A stretch of 64,000 nt of DNA from an uncultured Clostridia bacterium. Lineage in GTDB: Bacteria; Bacillota; Clostridia; TANB77; CAG-508. The stretch spans positions 1 to 64,000 of the forward strand of contig CAMVJW010000004.1 of NCBI GenBank assembly GCA_947167965.1. The letters run 5' to 3'. A program made the position numbers and the translations under genes. Position 1 is the stretch's first letter. Every line of letters begins with the position of its first letter. Shown here one piece after another: positions 41,743 through 50,429 of this stretch. The notes under the pieces were generated by a model that did no database searches, was not told where the DNA came from, and saw nothing but the letters and a program-made list of their open reading frames with translations.

Positions 41743-43284
41743 ATGAACAGCGTAGTCGTAATCGTTACTTTCTTAATCTCAGTTGTAATCGGAATAATTA
41801 TAGGAATGATAATTAGAAAAAAGGTTGCAGAATCTAAAATTGAAAGTGCTGAAAAAGAAGCTAAAAGAGTTATAAGTTTAGCAAAAGTTGAAGCAGAAAA
41901 TATGAAAAAAGAAGAAATCATTAAAGCAAAAGAAGAAATCATGAATAACAGAAAAGAATTAGATCAAGAGATTAAAGAAAGAAGAAGCGAAATACAAAAA
42001 CAAGAAGCTAGAATAATTCAAAAAGAAGAAAACTTGGACAAACGTTCAGAAAATCTAGAAAAGAAAGAAAAAGATTTAGATAATCAATATTTAGATCTAG
42101 AAAACAGAAAAAATGAAGTTGCAGAGGTGTATAAACAACAAGTTGAAGAACTTCAAAAAATTGCAAATTTAACACAAGAAGAGGCAAAACAACAATTATT
42201 AACAGAAATGGAAAAAGAAATTACAACAGAAAAGGCAAAATTAATTAGAGATTTAAATCAAAAGTCAAAAGAAGAATCAGTAAAAAATGCTAGAGAAATA
42301 ATTACATATGCGGTACAAAAATGTGCGGCAGATCATACTGCAGAAACAACTGTATCAATAGTAAATCTTCCAAGTGATGAAATGAAAGGTAGAATTATAG
42401 GTAGAGAAGGAAGAAATATTAAAACTCTAGAAACTTTAACGGGTATTGATTTAATAATAGATGATACTCCTGAGGCAGTCATCTTATCTGGTTTTGATCC
42501 TTTAAGAAGAGAAGTTGCAAGAATTGCACTTGAAAAACTAATTGATGATGGTAGAATTCATCCTGCTAAAATTGAAGAAATGGTAGAAAAAGCAAAAGAA
42601 GAACTTAATATTATCATTAAAGACGAAGGTGAAAGAGCTGTACTTGAAACTGGAGTTAATAATTTACATCCAGATATAATAAAATTACTTGGTAAATTAA
42701 AATATAGAACAAGTTATGGACAAAATGTATTAAATCACTCAATTGAGGTTTCAAACTTAGCTAGAATAATGGCAGAAGAATTAGGATTAGATGCTAAACG
42801 TGCTAGAAGAGCTGGTCTATTACATGATATTGGAAAAGCTTTAGATCATGATATGGAAGGTACTCATGTACAAATTGGTGTTGATATCTTAAAAAAATAT
42901 AAAGAAAATCCACTTATTTTAAATGCTGTTGAAGCACACCATGGAGATGTTGAACCACAAACAATGGAAGCTGTTTTAATTCAAGCTGCTGATGCTATAT
43001 CTGCATCTAGACCTGGAGCGAGAAGAGAGACATTAGAGGCATATATTAAAAGATTAGAAGGTCTTGAATCAATAGCAGATTCATTTGATGGTGTTGAAAA
43101 ATCATTTGCTATTCAAGCTGGACGTGAAGTTAGAATAATTGTTAAACCTGAAAAAATAAATGATGATCAAATGACAGTTTTAGCAAGAGATGTTTCAAAA
43201 CGTATTGAAGAAGAAATGGAATATCCAGGACAAATTAAAGTAAATATTATAAGAGAAAAAAGAGTTACAGATTATGCAAAATAA
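41743..43284 (+). CDS. rny: Ribonuclease Y
   Basis: A 513-residue membrane-anchored endoribonuclease that initiates mRNA decay. Layout: TM helix at residues about 3-23 ([20 protein letters not shown]), a long Lys/Glu coiled coil to about residue 180, a KH RNA-binding domain ([20 protein letters not shown]) and a metal-dependent HD domain ([31 protein letters not shown]). The start at 41743 follows AAGAGGTG; upstream in-frame ATGs overlap the leader. Full length with no anomalies. Confidence 0.95.
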   Translation: MNSVVVIVTFLISVVIGIIIGMIIRKKVAESKIESAEKEAKRVISLAKVEAENMKKEEIIKAKEEIMNNRKELDQEIKERRSEIQKQEARIIQKEENLDKRSENLEKKEKDLDNQYLDLENRKNEVAEVYKQQVEELQKIANLTQEEAKQQLLTEMEKEITTEKAKLIRDLNQKSKEESVKNAREIITYAVQKCAADHTAETTVSIVNLPSDEMKGRIIGREGRNIKTLETLTGIDLIIDDTPEAVILSGFDPLRREVARIALEKLIDDGRIHPAKIEEMVEKAKEELNIIIKDEGERAVLETGVNNLHPDIIKLLGKLKYRTSYGQNVLNHSIEVSNLARIMAEELGLDAKRARRAGLLHDIGKALDHDMEGTHVQIGVDILKKYKENPLILNAVEAHHGDVEPQTMEAVLIQAADAISASRPGARRETLEAYIKRLEGLESIADSFDGVEKSFAIQAGREVRIIVKPEKINDDQMTVLARDVSKRIEEEMEYPGQIKVNIIREKRVTDYAK

Positions 43285-43314
43285 TATTTATATTAAAAAA
43301 AGAAAGTATTAGAT

Positions 43315-43352
43315 AAAGAGTCTACTAATTTAAGTAGACTCTTTACTTTTTT
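43315..43352 (+). terminator. Intrinsic terminator after rny
   Basis: AAAGAGTCTACT (43315-43326), AATTTA, AGTAGACTCTTT (43333-43344), then a T-rich tail. Confidence 0.85.
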
Positions 43353-43399
43353 CTAAAATTATTGTATAATGCGATTTAGTAAAAATACGGAGGAAAAAT

Positions 43400-44131
43400 A
43401 TGTTTTATAATTATGATAAAAGAATAATTTATGCTGTTTTAATTATTATGGCAGTATTTGGTTTAAGAAATTATGTATATAATCCTAGTTTAATAGTAAA
43501 TCTACTATTAACTATTCCTGGAGTTATAATTGCTATAACTCTTCATGAATTTGCTCATGCATTTGCTGCTGATAAATTAGGGGATGATACTCCAAGAGTA
43601 CAAGGGAGACTTTCATTAAATCCTTTAGCACATATTGATCCAATTGGATTTATGATGTTGGTTTTTGCAGGATTTGGATGGGGTAAACCTGTAAATGTTA
43701 ATCCAAGAAGCTATAGTAGAAAGCTTACTATGGAAAGAGCAAATGCTATTGTTTCAGCTGCAGGTCCATTAATAAATTTCGTATTAGCTATTATATTTAC
43801 AGTAGTTTATTTTTTATTATATAGATTTACAGGTATAGGTCAAAATCATATTGGAACAATTTGCTTAAATATTATTTTAAATACAGTTATTATAAATATT
43901 GGACTTGGAGTTTTTAATTTAATTCCACTTCCACCATTAGATGGTTCAAAAATTATTAGAATTTTTTTACCATATAATGCAAAAACATGGTTTGATAATA
44001 ATGAATATATATTTTATGCAGTATTTGTTTTATTATGGATTTCTGGAATAGCAGGAACTATAATATCACCAATTATTAATTCTATATTTAAGGGATTAAT
44101 GAGTTTGGGTATGTTAATATTTCATATATAA
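43400..44131 (+). CDS. Site-2 protease (M50 family)
   Basis: A 243-residue polytopic intramembrane metalloprotease. The zinc motif HEFAH is in AITLHEFAHAFAADKLGDDT, and the third ligand motif is NLIPLPPLDGSKI. Several TM helices surround them. It resembles the small soluble-domain-free M50 proteins (YwhC-type) found near scpA or rny in Firmicutes. Substrate unknown. TATAAT at 43365-43370 and ACGGAGG just upstream indicate its own promoter. Confidence 0.87.
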   Translation: MFYNYDKRIIYAVLIIMAVFGLRNYVYNPSLIVNLLLTIPGVIIAITLHEFAHAFAADKLGDDTPRVQGRLSLNPLAHIDPIGFMMLVFAGFGWGKPVNVNPRSYSRKLTMERANAIVSAAGPLINFVLAIIFTVVYFLLYRFTGIGQNHIGTICLNIILNTVIINIGLGVFNLIPLPPLDGSKIIRIFLPYNAKTWFDNNEYIFYAVFVLLWISGIAGTIISPIINSIFKGLMSLGMLIFHI

Positions 44132-44230
44132 TTTATATATACATATATATATTATAATTAAACATGAATATTAATATTGAAAAAGAATTTTTATTATGAT
44201 AAACTTTTGATAGAAAAAAGAGGTGAAATA

Positions 44231-44968
44231 ATGACAAAAGCATATGCAAAATCAGATATAGGTAAGGCTAGAGATATAAATCAAGATAGCTATTATATTA
44301 CAGAGGATCAGTTTTCAGAATTACAGCTTTATATGTTAGCAGATGGAATGGGTGGATATAATGCAGGAGAAGTAGCAAGTAGTTTAGCTATTTCATGTTG
44401 CAGAAGCTATATTGAAAATAACTTTAATGATATTCCAAAAGACAAAGAAAGTATAATACAATTAATTGGAAGTAGTATAGAATATGCTAATATGATTGTA
44501 TATGAAAAATCTAAAGAAAACCCAGAATATGAAGGTATGGGAACGACTATTGAGATATGTCTAATTTATAATAATAAAGCATATATTGCTCATGTAGGAG
44601 ATAGTAGAATATATAGAATTAGAAAAGATTTTATTCGTCAACTTACTGAAGATCATAGTTATGTAGAAACTTTGGTACAAGAGGGCACCATTACAAAAGA
44701 AGAGGCAAAATATCATCCTAAAAAGAATGTTATAACAAGAGCTCTTGGATGTAATGCTTTTGTTGAACCCGATGTTATGGTAAAAGGATTTTTAAAAGAA
44801 GACATAATTGTAATTTGCTCAGATGGATTAACTAATATGGTTAGCAATCAGGAAATATTTGATATTACAACAAATAACTTTGAAATTGCTCCAAAAGAAT
44901 TAATAGATTTAGCAAATAATAATGGTGGAGTAGATAATATAACAGTTATAACAATTAAAAACTTATAG
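44231..44968 (+). CDS. prpC: PP2C-type serine/threonine phosphatase
   Basis: A 245-residue PPM/PP2C phosphatase that reverses phosphorylation by the adjacent PrkC kinase. Metal motifs: DIGKARDINQDSYY (Asp), LADGMGGYNAGEVAS (DGMGG), HVGDSRIYRI, TEDHSYV, ICSDGLTNMV (Asp) and GGVDNITVI (Asp-Asn). Start 44231 is chosen because AGAGGTGA lies 5 bp upstream; the longer frame from 44177 has no ribosome binding site. It lies 52 bp before prkC. Confidence 0.93.
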   Translation: MTKAYAKSDIGKARDINQDSYYITEDQFSELQLYMLADGMGGYNAGEVASSLAISCCRSYIENNFNDIPKDKESIIQLIGSSIEYANMIVYEKSKENPEYEGMGTTIEICLIYNNKAYIAHVGDSRIYRIRKDFIRQLTEDHSYVETLVQEGTITKEEAKYHPKKNVITRALGCNAFVEPDVMVKGFLKEDIIVICSDGLTNMVSNQEIFDITTNNFEIAPKELIDLANNNGGVDNITVITIKNL

Positions 44969-45020
44969 AATAGTACAAATGAATAGTTTACCTTATTAAA
45001 AGGAAAGGAAGAAATATATA

Positions 45021-47030
45021 ATGGGTCTAGAAGGAAGATTGTTAGGAAATAGATACGAAATAATAGAAAAAATAGGCAATGGTGGAATGGCAATGGTCTA
45101 TAAAGCAAAAGACCATATTTTAAATAGAAATGTAGCTGTAAAAATATTAAGAGACGAATTTACAACAGATCAAGAATTTATAAAAAGATTTGAAGTAGAA
45201 GCACAATCAGCTGCAAGTATTACACATGCAAATATTGTATCAGTATATGATGTTGGAAACGAAGGAAATTTGTACTATATTGTAATGGAATTAGTGCAAG
45301 GGCAAACTTTAAAAGAAATTATTGTTGGAGAAGGTGGACCACTTCCATGGAAATGGTCTGTTAATATTGCTATTCAAATTGCTTCAGCTTTGGAAGTTGC
45401 ACATAAAAATAATATTGTACATAGAGATATAAAACCACATAATATTATAATTACTGAAGATGGAGTTGCTAAAGTTACTGATTTTGGTATTGCAAAGGCT
45501 GTATCAAATTCAACAATTACAGCTTTCGGAACTACTATTGGATCTGTGCATTATTTTTCACCAGAACATGCTAGAGGTGGTTTTACAGACAGCAAGTCAG
45601 ATATATATTCTTTAGGTGTAGTTATGTATGAAATGTTAACTGGAAGAGTTCCATTTGATGCAGATACACCAGTTTCTGTTGCACTTAAACATATGCAAGA
45701 AGCACCAATCCCACCAATTGAATTAAATGAAAAAATCCCACAATCTGTAAATGATATTATTTTAAAAGCAATGAGAAAAGATACAAATTTACGTTATCAA
45801 AGTGCAGGGGAACTTCTTAAAGATTTAAAACATGCTCTTAAAGATCCTGAAGGGGATTTTGTAGATAATAATAAGTATATAGAAGATATGCCAACACAGA
45901 AAATTTCCCTAAAAGACATTGAAAAAAATGCCAATAAAAAGAAAGAAAATAAAATTTTAAAATTTGTAATGCAGCATAAAGGAGCATCATTTATTATTGC
46001 ATTAATTCTTTTGTTTATATTAAGTTTAGGAAGTACAGTTATTATTTCTAACTTAAAGAAACCAAAAGAGGTTGCAATTCCAAATATTGTAGGTGTTAGT
46101 AAAGAAGATGCTCAAAAACAACTTCAAGAATTAAAATTAAATTTTGAAATTGAAGCTGAAGAATTTAATAGTCAATATGCACAAGGATATATTATTTCAC
46201 AGGATCCACCTTATTCAGAAAAAAATAATATCAAAATTGGATCAACTATTAAAGTAAAGGTAAGTAAAGGTGTTGAAGAAGCGATAGTGCCAAAAGTTAT
46301 TGGTATGAAACGAGAAGAAGCAGAAAAAGCTATAACAGATGCTAAATTAAAATATGAAGTAATTGAGGAAGAAAGTAAAAAAGTTGAAGCAGGTTATGTA
46401 ATAAGTCAAGAAACTGAAGAAAATATAAAAGTTTTAGCTGGGGATACTGTTAGAATACATGTTAGTACAGGAGTAAAAAAAGTATCAGTTCCATCAGTTG
46501 TTGAAAAAAGTGAAGACGAAGCAAAAAAAGCACTTACAAATCTTGGATTAACTGCTAATGTAAGTTATGAAGAAGATACTTCAAAAAATAATGGTACAGT
46601 ACTTAAACAAAATACCGAAGCAGGTACAGAAGTAGAAGAAGGAACTAGTGTTGCAATTGTAGTAAATAAAGTTTCAGAAGAAAAAACAGCTAATTTAACA
46701 ATCAATATTGGATCATTATTAAAAGGTGATATTTATGAAAATGATACATCTAGTAGTAATGAAAACGATAAAAATACAACAAATTCAACAAATACAACAT
46801 CTACATCTACAACTGAAAACAAAAAAGTTAAAAAAGTAAAAGTTAGAGTAACTGTTGATGATAAAGATTTAGAACTAGACAAAAAAGAATATGAAGCTAC
46901 AGAAATGATATATAAAAGCTTTACAGGAAGAAATACTGTTACTATTAAGGTTTATATAGATGGATATTGGAGAAATAGAGAAGAATCTGAATTTGATTTG
47001 AATAAAAAGACAAGTATTAATATAGATTAA
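45021..47030 (+). CDS. prkC: PASTA-domain serine/threonine protein kinase
   Basis: A 669-residue membrane kinase that senses peptidoglycan fragments or lipid II and regulates growth and germination. The kinase domain (about residues 10-275) has the G-loop IGNGGMAMVYKA, Lys in VAVKIL, HRDIKPHNI and DFGIAKA. One TM helix is at about 320-343. Three PASTA repeats follow (about 350-550), each beginning with a VP.V.G-type strand (AIPNIVGVSKEDA, IVPKVIGMKREEA, SVPSVVEKSEDEA). The extracellular tail of about 120 residues is Ser/Thr/Asn-rich then beta-like. Confidence 0.94.
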   Translation: MGLEGRLLGNRYEIIEKIGNGGMAMVYKAKDHILNRNVAVKILRDEFTTDQEFIKRFEVEAQSAASITHANIVSVYDVGNEGNLYYIVMELVQGQTLKEIIVGEGGPLPWKWSVNIAIQIASALEVAHKNNIVHRDIKPHNIIITEDGVAKVTDFGIAKAVSNSTITAFGTTIGSVHYFSPEHARGGFTDSKSDIYSLGVVMYEMLTGRVPFDADTPVSVALKHMQEAPIPPIELNEKIPQSVNDIILKAMRKDTNLRYQSAGELLKDLKHALKDPEGDFVDNNKYIEDMPTQKISLKDIEKNANKKKENKILKFVMQHKGASFIIALILLFILSLGSTVIISNLKKPKEVAIPNIVGVSKEDAQKQLQELKLNFEIEAEEFNSQYAQGYIISQDPPYSEKNNIKIGSTIKVKVSKGVEEAIVPKVIGMKREEAEKAITDAKLKYEVIEEESKKVEAGYVISQETEENIKVLAGDTVRIHVSTGVKKVSVPSVVEKSEDEAKKALTNLGLTANVSYEEDTSKNNGTVLKQNTEAGTEVEEGTSVAIVVNKVSEEKTANLTINIGSLLKGDIYENDTSSSNENDKNTTNSTNTTSTSTTENKKVKKVKVRVTVDDKDLELDKKEYEATEMIYKSFTGRNTVTIKVYIDGYWRNREESEFDLNKKTSINID

Positions 47031-47051
47031 TTTTATAGTGAGGGTTAAAAT

Positions 47052-47711
47052 ATGTACGAAGTTGCAACATCATTATTAAATGCTCAAAAAGGAAAAGAGC
47101 CGGAAATAATATTAAATTTAGAAAAGTCTAGAACTGATTATTTTCATATAGATGTTATGGACGGTAAATTTGTCGAAAGAAATACATATAAATGGATGGA
47201 AAGTATTTGCTCATATATAAATAGATTATCAAATTTACCAATGGATGTACATTTAATGGTAGAAGATATTAGATCTAGTATAGATGACTTTTCTGTGTTT
47301 AATCCAAATATAATCACATTTCACTATGAAGTATGCAAAGATGATGAAGAAGTATTTGAAATAATTAATATAATTAAACAAAACAATTCAAAAGTTGGAA
47401 TTGCAATAAATCCTGAAACACCAATTGAAAAAATATTTAAATTTTTGCCTTATATACATGTAGTACTCTTAATGACAGTAAAAACCGGAGCTGGAGGACA
47501 ACCATTTATATCTGATATGTATACTAAAATCAATAACCTAAAAAAACATAAAGATAGCAACAATTTAGATTTTCAAATTGAAGTAGATGGCGGTATAAAT
47601 CTTGCTACATGTAAGCAAGTTAAAGAAGCGGGAGCTGAAATTTTAGTTGCTGGAGTTGCAATTTTAAAAGCAGTAAATTATAAAGACATAATAGATGAAT
47701 TAAAAAAATAA
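47052..47711 (+). CDS. rpe: Ribulose-phosphate 3-epimerase
   Basis: A 219-residue TIM-barrel enzyme of the pentose phosphate pathway. Metal and catalytic segments: TDYFHIDVMDGKFVERN, MDVHLMVED, VLLMTVKTGAGGQPF and EVDGGIN. It follows prkC by 21 bp with GTGAGGG upstream. In Bacillus the GTPase gene rsgA normally sits between prkC and rpe; it is missing here, so either it lies elsewhere or it has been lost. Confidence 0.93.
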   Translation: MYEVATSLLNAQKGKEPEIILNLEKSRTDYFHIDVMDGKFVERNTYKWMESICSYINRLSNLPMDVHLMVEDIRSSIDDFSVFNPNIITFHYEVCKDDEEVFEIINIIKQNNSKVGIAINPETPIEKIFKFLPYIHVVLLMTVKTGAGGQPFISDMYTKINNLKKHKDSNNLDFQIEVDGGINLATCKQVKEAGAEILVAGVAILKAVNYKDIIDELKK

Positions 47712-47746
47712 GAATTAATTATCATATATAAAACAGGAGACATAAA

Positions 47747-48340
47747 ATGAATAATACAATTGTTTTAGCAAGTAATAATAAAAATAAACTATTAGAATTT
47801 CAAAAAATTTTAGAACCATACAATATCAATGTAAAATCATTAAGCCAAATAGGGGTCAATATTGAGGTTAATGAAACAGGAACAACATATAAGGAAAACG
47901 CTTACTTAAAAGCAAAAGCAATATTTGACTTAACTAAATTATCTGTTGTTTCAGATGATAGTGGATTAGAGGTGGACTTTTTAGATAAAAAACCTGGAGT
48001 TATGTCTGCTAGATTTTTAGGAGAAAATGTAACAGATAAAGAAAAAAGACAATATATTTTAGATAAACTAAAAAATGTAGATAAAGATAAAAGAACTGCT
48101 AGATTTGTATGTTGTATTTGCTATATAGATGAAAATGGAATATCACATTTTTTTGAGGAAAAATGTGAAGGATTTATATCAGAGAAAGAATTAGGTGAAA
48201 ACGGATTTGGATATGATCCTATATTTGAATATAATGGAAGAACATTTGCTCAAATGAGTAAATCTGAAAAAAATGAAGTTAGTCATAGAGGCAAAGCTTT
48301 TGATAGATTTTTAAGCTATATAGAAGTTAACCAAAAATAG
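47747..48340 (+). CDS. rdgB: XTP/dITP diphosphatase (RdgB/HAM1)
   Basis: A 197-residue house-cleaning NTPase that removes non-canonical purine nucleotides (XTP, dITP). Family segments: VLASNNKNKLLEFQKIL at the N-terminus, VVSDDSGLEVDFL (metal Asp), PGVMSARF, GFGYDPIFEY and MSKSEKNEVSHRGKAFD. Standard length. ACAGGAGA lies upstream; probably in the rpe operon. Confidence 0.93.
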   Translation: MNNTIVLASNNKNKLLEFQKILEPYNINVKSLSQIGVNIEVNETGTTYKENAYLKAKAIFDLTKLSVVSDDSGLEVDFLDKKPGVMSARFLGENVTDKEKRQYILDKLKNVDKDKRTARFVCCICYIDENGISHFFEEKCEGFISEKELGENGFGYDPIFEYNGRTFAQMSKSEKNEVSHRGKAFDRFLSYIEVNQK

Positions 48341-48354
48341 AAGGGATATACATA

Positions 48355-49527
48355 ATGAGAGAACTAATAATTAACAAGAAAGAAAATGTAGAAAATATTA
48401 TATTATTAGATAATTATAAGCTAATTGAATATTATACAAATACCGAAGAGGAAAAAGCAAGAAGACTAGAAGGAAATATTTATATTGCTGAAGTAAAAGA
48501 TGTAATAAATGGGATGCAAGCTGCTTTTGTTGAATTTGGAGATCATGTTAAAGGCTTTATACATTTAAAGGATTCATATCCTCAAATTGATCAAACAAAA
48601 CATAGAATAGACGAAAACATTAAAATAAATGATATACTTAAACCTAAACAAAAAATATTAGTTCAAATAAAAAAAGATAGTGATAAGAAAAAAGGGGCAA
48701 GAGTGTCAACTCATATAAGTTTACCAGGTAGATATATTGTCTTAATGCCTAATACTGATATTATTACTATTTCAAAAAAAATTGAATCTGAAAATGATAG
48801 AAAAAAATTAATTAGTTTAATAAAAACAAAACTACCTAATAATTTTGGAGTTGTTGTTAGAACATCTTGCTTAAATGCAAGTTCAGAAGAAATTGAAAAA
48901 GACTTAAGTAAACTTTTAGCATTATGGAATCAAATTCAAAATAAATACAATAAAAATAAAGATAAAAATGTATTAATATGGGAGAGTGAAAATATTCCTC
49001 AAAAGATAATAACTGATTTAGGCGAAAGCAATATAGATAAAATTGTATTAAATAATAAAGAAGAATATGAAAAATACAAAACTGAATATAAAAGTATAGA
49101 AGTTATATATGAAAATATGGATTTGATTGAAAAATATGATTTAAATAATCAAATAGAAAAAATTAGAGATAGAAAAATCTGGCTTAATTGTGGGGCATTT
49201 ATTACAATAGATAAAACAGAAGCCTTAACTGCAATAGATGTAAATACTGGAAAATTCACAGGAAAAGATAATCTAGAGTCTACATTATTTAAAGTTAACA
49301 AAGAAGCAACAACTGAAATTGCAAAACAGTTAAGATTAAGAGATATTGGTGGAATAATAATAATTGATTACATAGATATGAAAAATCAAGAAAATAAAAA
49401 CAAAATTTTAGAGCTTTTAGCTGAATTATTAAAAAATGATAGAGCAAAAACTCAAATAGAAGGATTTACAAAGCTAAATTTAATGGAACTTACTAGAAAG
49501 CATATTTGTAGTCATATTAATACTTAA
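48355..49527 (+). CDS. rng: Ribonuclease E/G family endoribonuclease
   Basis: A 390-residue RNase G-like enzyme. The S1 domain occupies about residues 37-125 (NIYIAEVKDVINGMQAAFVE). The 5' sensor and DNase I-like catalytic parts contain ALTAIDVNTGKFTGKDN and IIIIDYIDM with the metal-binding Asp residues. It ends at TRKHICSHINT, about 90 residues before the end of long RNase G proteins, and lacks the C-terminal zinc-link/small domain region seen in RNase E. RNA processing/degradation role together with rny elsewhere. It ends the operon before a terminator. Confidence 0.88.
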   Translation: MRELIINKKENVENIILLDNYKLIEYYTNTEEEKARRLEGNIYIAEVKDVINGMQAAFVEFGDHVKGFIHLKDSYPQIDQTKHRIDENIKINDILKPKQKILVQIKKDSDKKKGARVSTHISLPGRYIVLMPNTDIITISKKIESENDRKKLISLIKTKLPNNFGVVVRTSCLNASSEEIEKDLSKLLALWNQIQNKYNKNKDKNVLIWESENIPQKIITDLGESNIDKIVLNNKEEYEKYKTEYKSIEVIYENMDLIEKYDLNNQIEKIRDRKIWLNCGAFITIDKTEALTAIDVNTGKFTGKDNLESTLFKVNKEATTEIAKQLRLRDIGGIIIIDYIDMKNQENKNKILELLAELLKNDRAKTQIEGFTKLNLMELTRKHICSHINT

Positions 49528-49537
49528 GTAAAAAAAT

Positions 49538-49595
49538 AAAAGTTGTCAATAGAATTGTTGGTTTATAACTTTATTCTAAAGGACAACTTTTTTTA
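49538..49595. terminator. Bidirectional terminator between rng and the Crp-like gene
   Basis: AAAAGTTGTC (49538-49547) pairs with GACAACTTTT (49582-49591) across a 34-nt loop, with T/A runs on both flanks, so it can stop both convergent transcripts. Confidence 0.6.
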
Positions 49596-49610
49596 TGTAT
49601 TCCTTACTTA

Positions 49611-50244
49611 CTATGAAATAAGGAGTGTAATTCTTTTTCCACTTTTTTCAATAATGCCATCTTCTTTTAAATGAGAAATCTCTCTCATCATGGCACTTCT
49701 ATCAACACATAAATAATCTGCTAAATCTGTTAGAGAAATATCGAGTTTTATAGTTTTAGTAAAGCTTTTATTAGATACAATATTAAAATATGTAAGCAAA
49801 CGATCTCTTATGCTTTTTTTAGTAAGAATCTCTATTCTAGTATTTAATTTTACAGTATTTTTTATAATCAAATAAGATAAATTTTCTTTTAATTCATCAT
49901 GAAATCTACATTTTGAATTACATTTATTATAAATATTATCATAAATAAAACTTAATACTACACAGTTACTGGTTGCTTCTACAAATAATTCGTTATTTGT
50001 TTTAGTAGGATATAAAACTTCACCAAAAATTTCAAATTTAGTAAATTGAAATAAAATTGTTTTATTTCCATTATAATCATATCTAACTAAATTTGCAGTT
50101 CCGCTCTAATAAAATACACATTTGATTTCTTTTTTCAATATAGGTTGTAATTTGTTCTCCTTTAATATAGCTACGTTTTGTTACCTTAGAGCAATTTGTA
50201 GAAAAGTCATTTAAAAAAGTTGATATATCTAAATTATTTTGCAT
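49611..50244 (-). CDS. Crp/Fnr-family regulator, frame restored by +1 shift at CGG
   Basis: Two - strand frames form a 210-residue Crp/Fnr regulator. The first frame starts at 50244 behind AAGGTGAA and encodes 47 residues of the cyclic-nucleotide-binding-like beta roll (SYIKGEQITTYI, NQMCILLE), then meets CGG at 50103-50101. Skipping the C gives GTANLVRYDYNGNKTILFQF and FEIFGEVLYP, continuing through Cys-containing residues (NKCNSKC) into the HTH (LTDLADYLCVDRSAMMREIS). The zero frame stops seven codons after the CGG. It is divergent from nrdD; a dyad TGTTGC-N4-GCAACA lies between. The Cys cluster could bind a metal or an Fe-S cluster (inference). Confidence 0.83.
50100..50106 (-). other. Putative +1 frameshift site GAG CGG A in the Crp/Fnr gene
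   Basis: On the - strand, zero frame GAG CGG AAC TGC; restored frame GAG (C) GGA ACT GCA, giving Glu-Gly-Thr-Ala as in the Crp beta-roll glycine turn. Confidence 0.6.
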
Positions 50245-50280
50245 ATTTTTTCACCTTTCAATAAAAACATAACATATTTT

Positions 50281-50296
50281 TGTTGCTTTTGCAACA
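50281..50296. promoter_or_regulatory. Crp/Fnr-like operator between the regulator and nrdD
   Basis: Perfect dyad TGTTGC-TTTT-GCAACA inside a longer imperfect repeat (ACATATTTT ... GAAAATATGT). Its centre at 50288.5 is about 40 bp before the likely nrdD start (-10 TATAAT at 50317-50322), the classic class II activator position. Likely bound by the divergent Crp/Fnr protein. Confidence 0.65.
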
Positions 50297-50316
50297 GAAA
50301 ATATGTAATTTAGTAA

Positions 50317-50322
50317 TATAAT
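50317..50322 (+). promoter_or_regulatory. nrdD -10 element
   Basis: TATAAT at 50317-50322 without a good -35 at 17 bp, which fits an activator-dependent promoter. Confidence 0.5.
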
Positions 50323-50429
50323 TGTTACTGGTTAGTTTAATTGAATATACAAAATATTTAAAATTATATATTGAAATAATAATTCACAAAATAAAATCCT
50401 TTAGAAAGTATAGTATGAAAGGAATAAAA

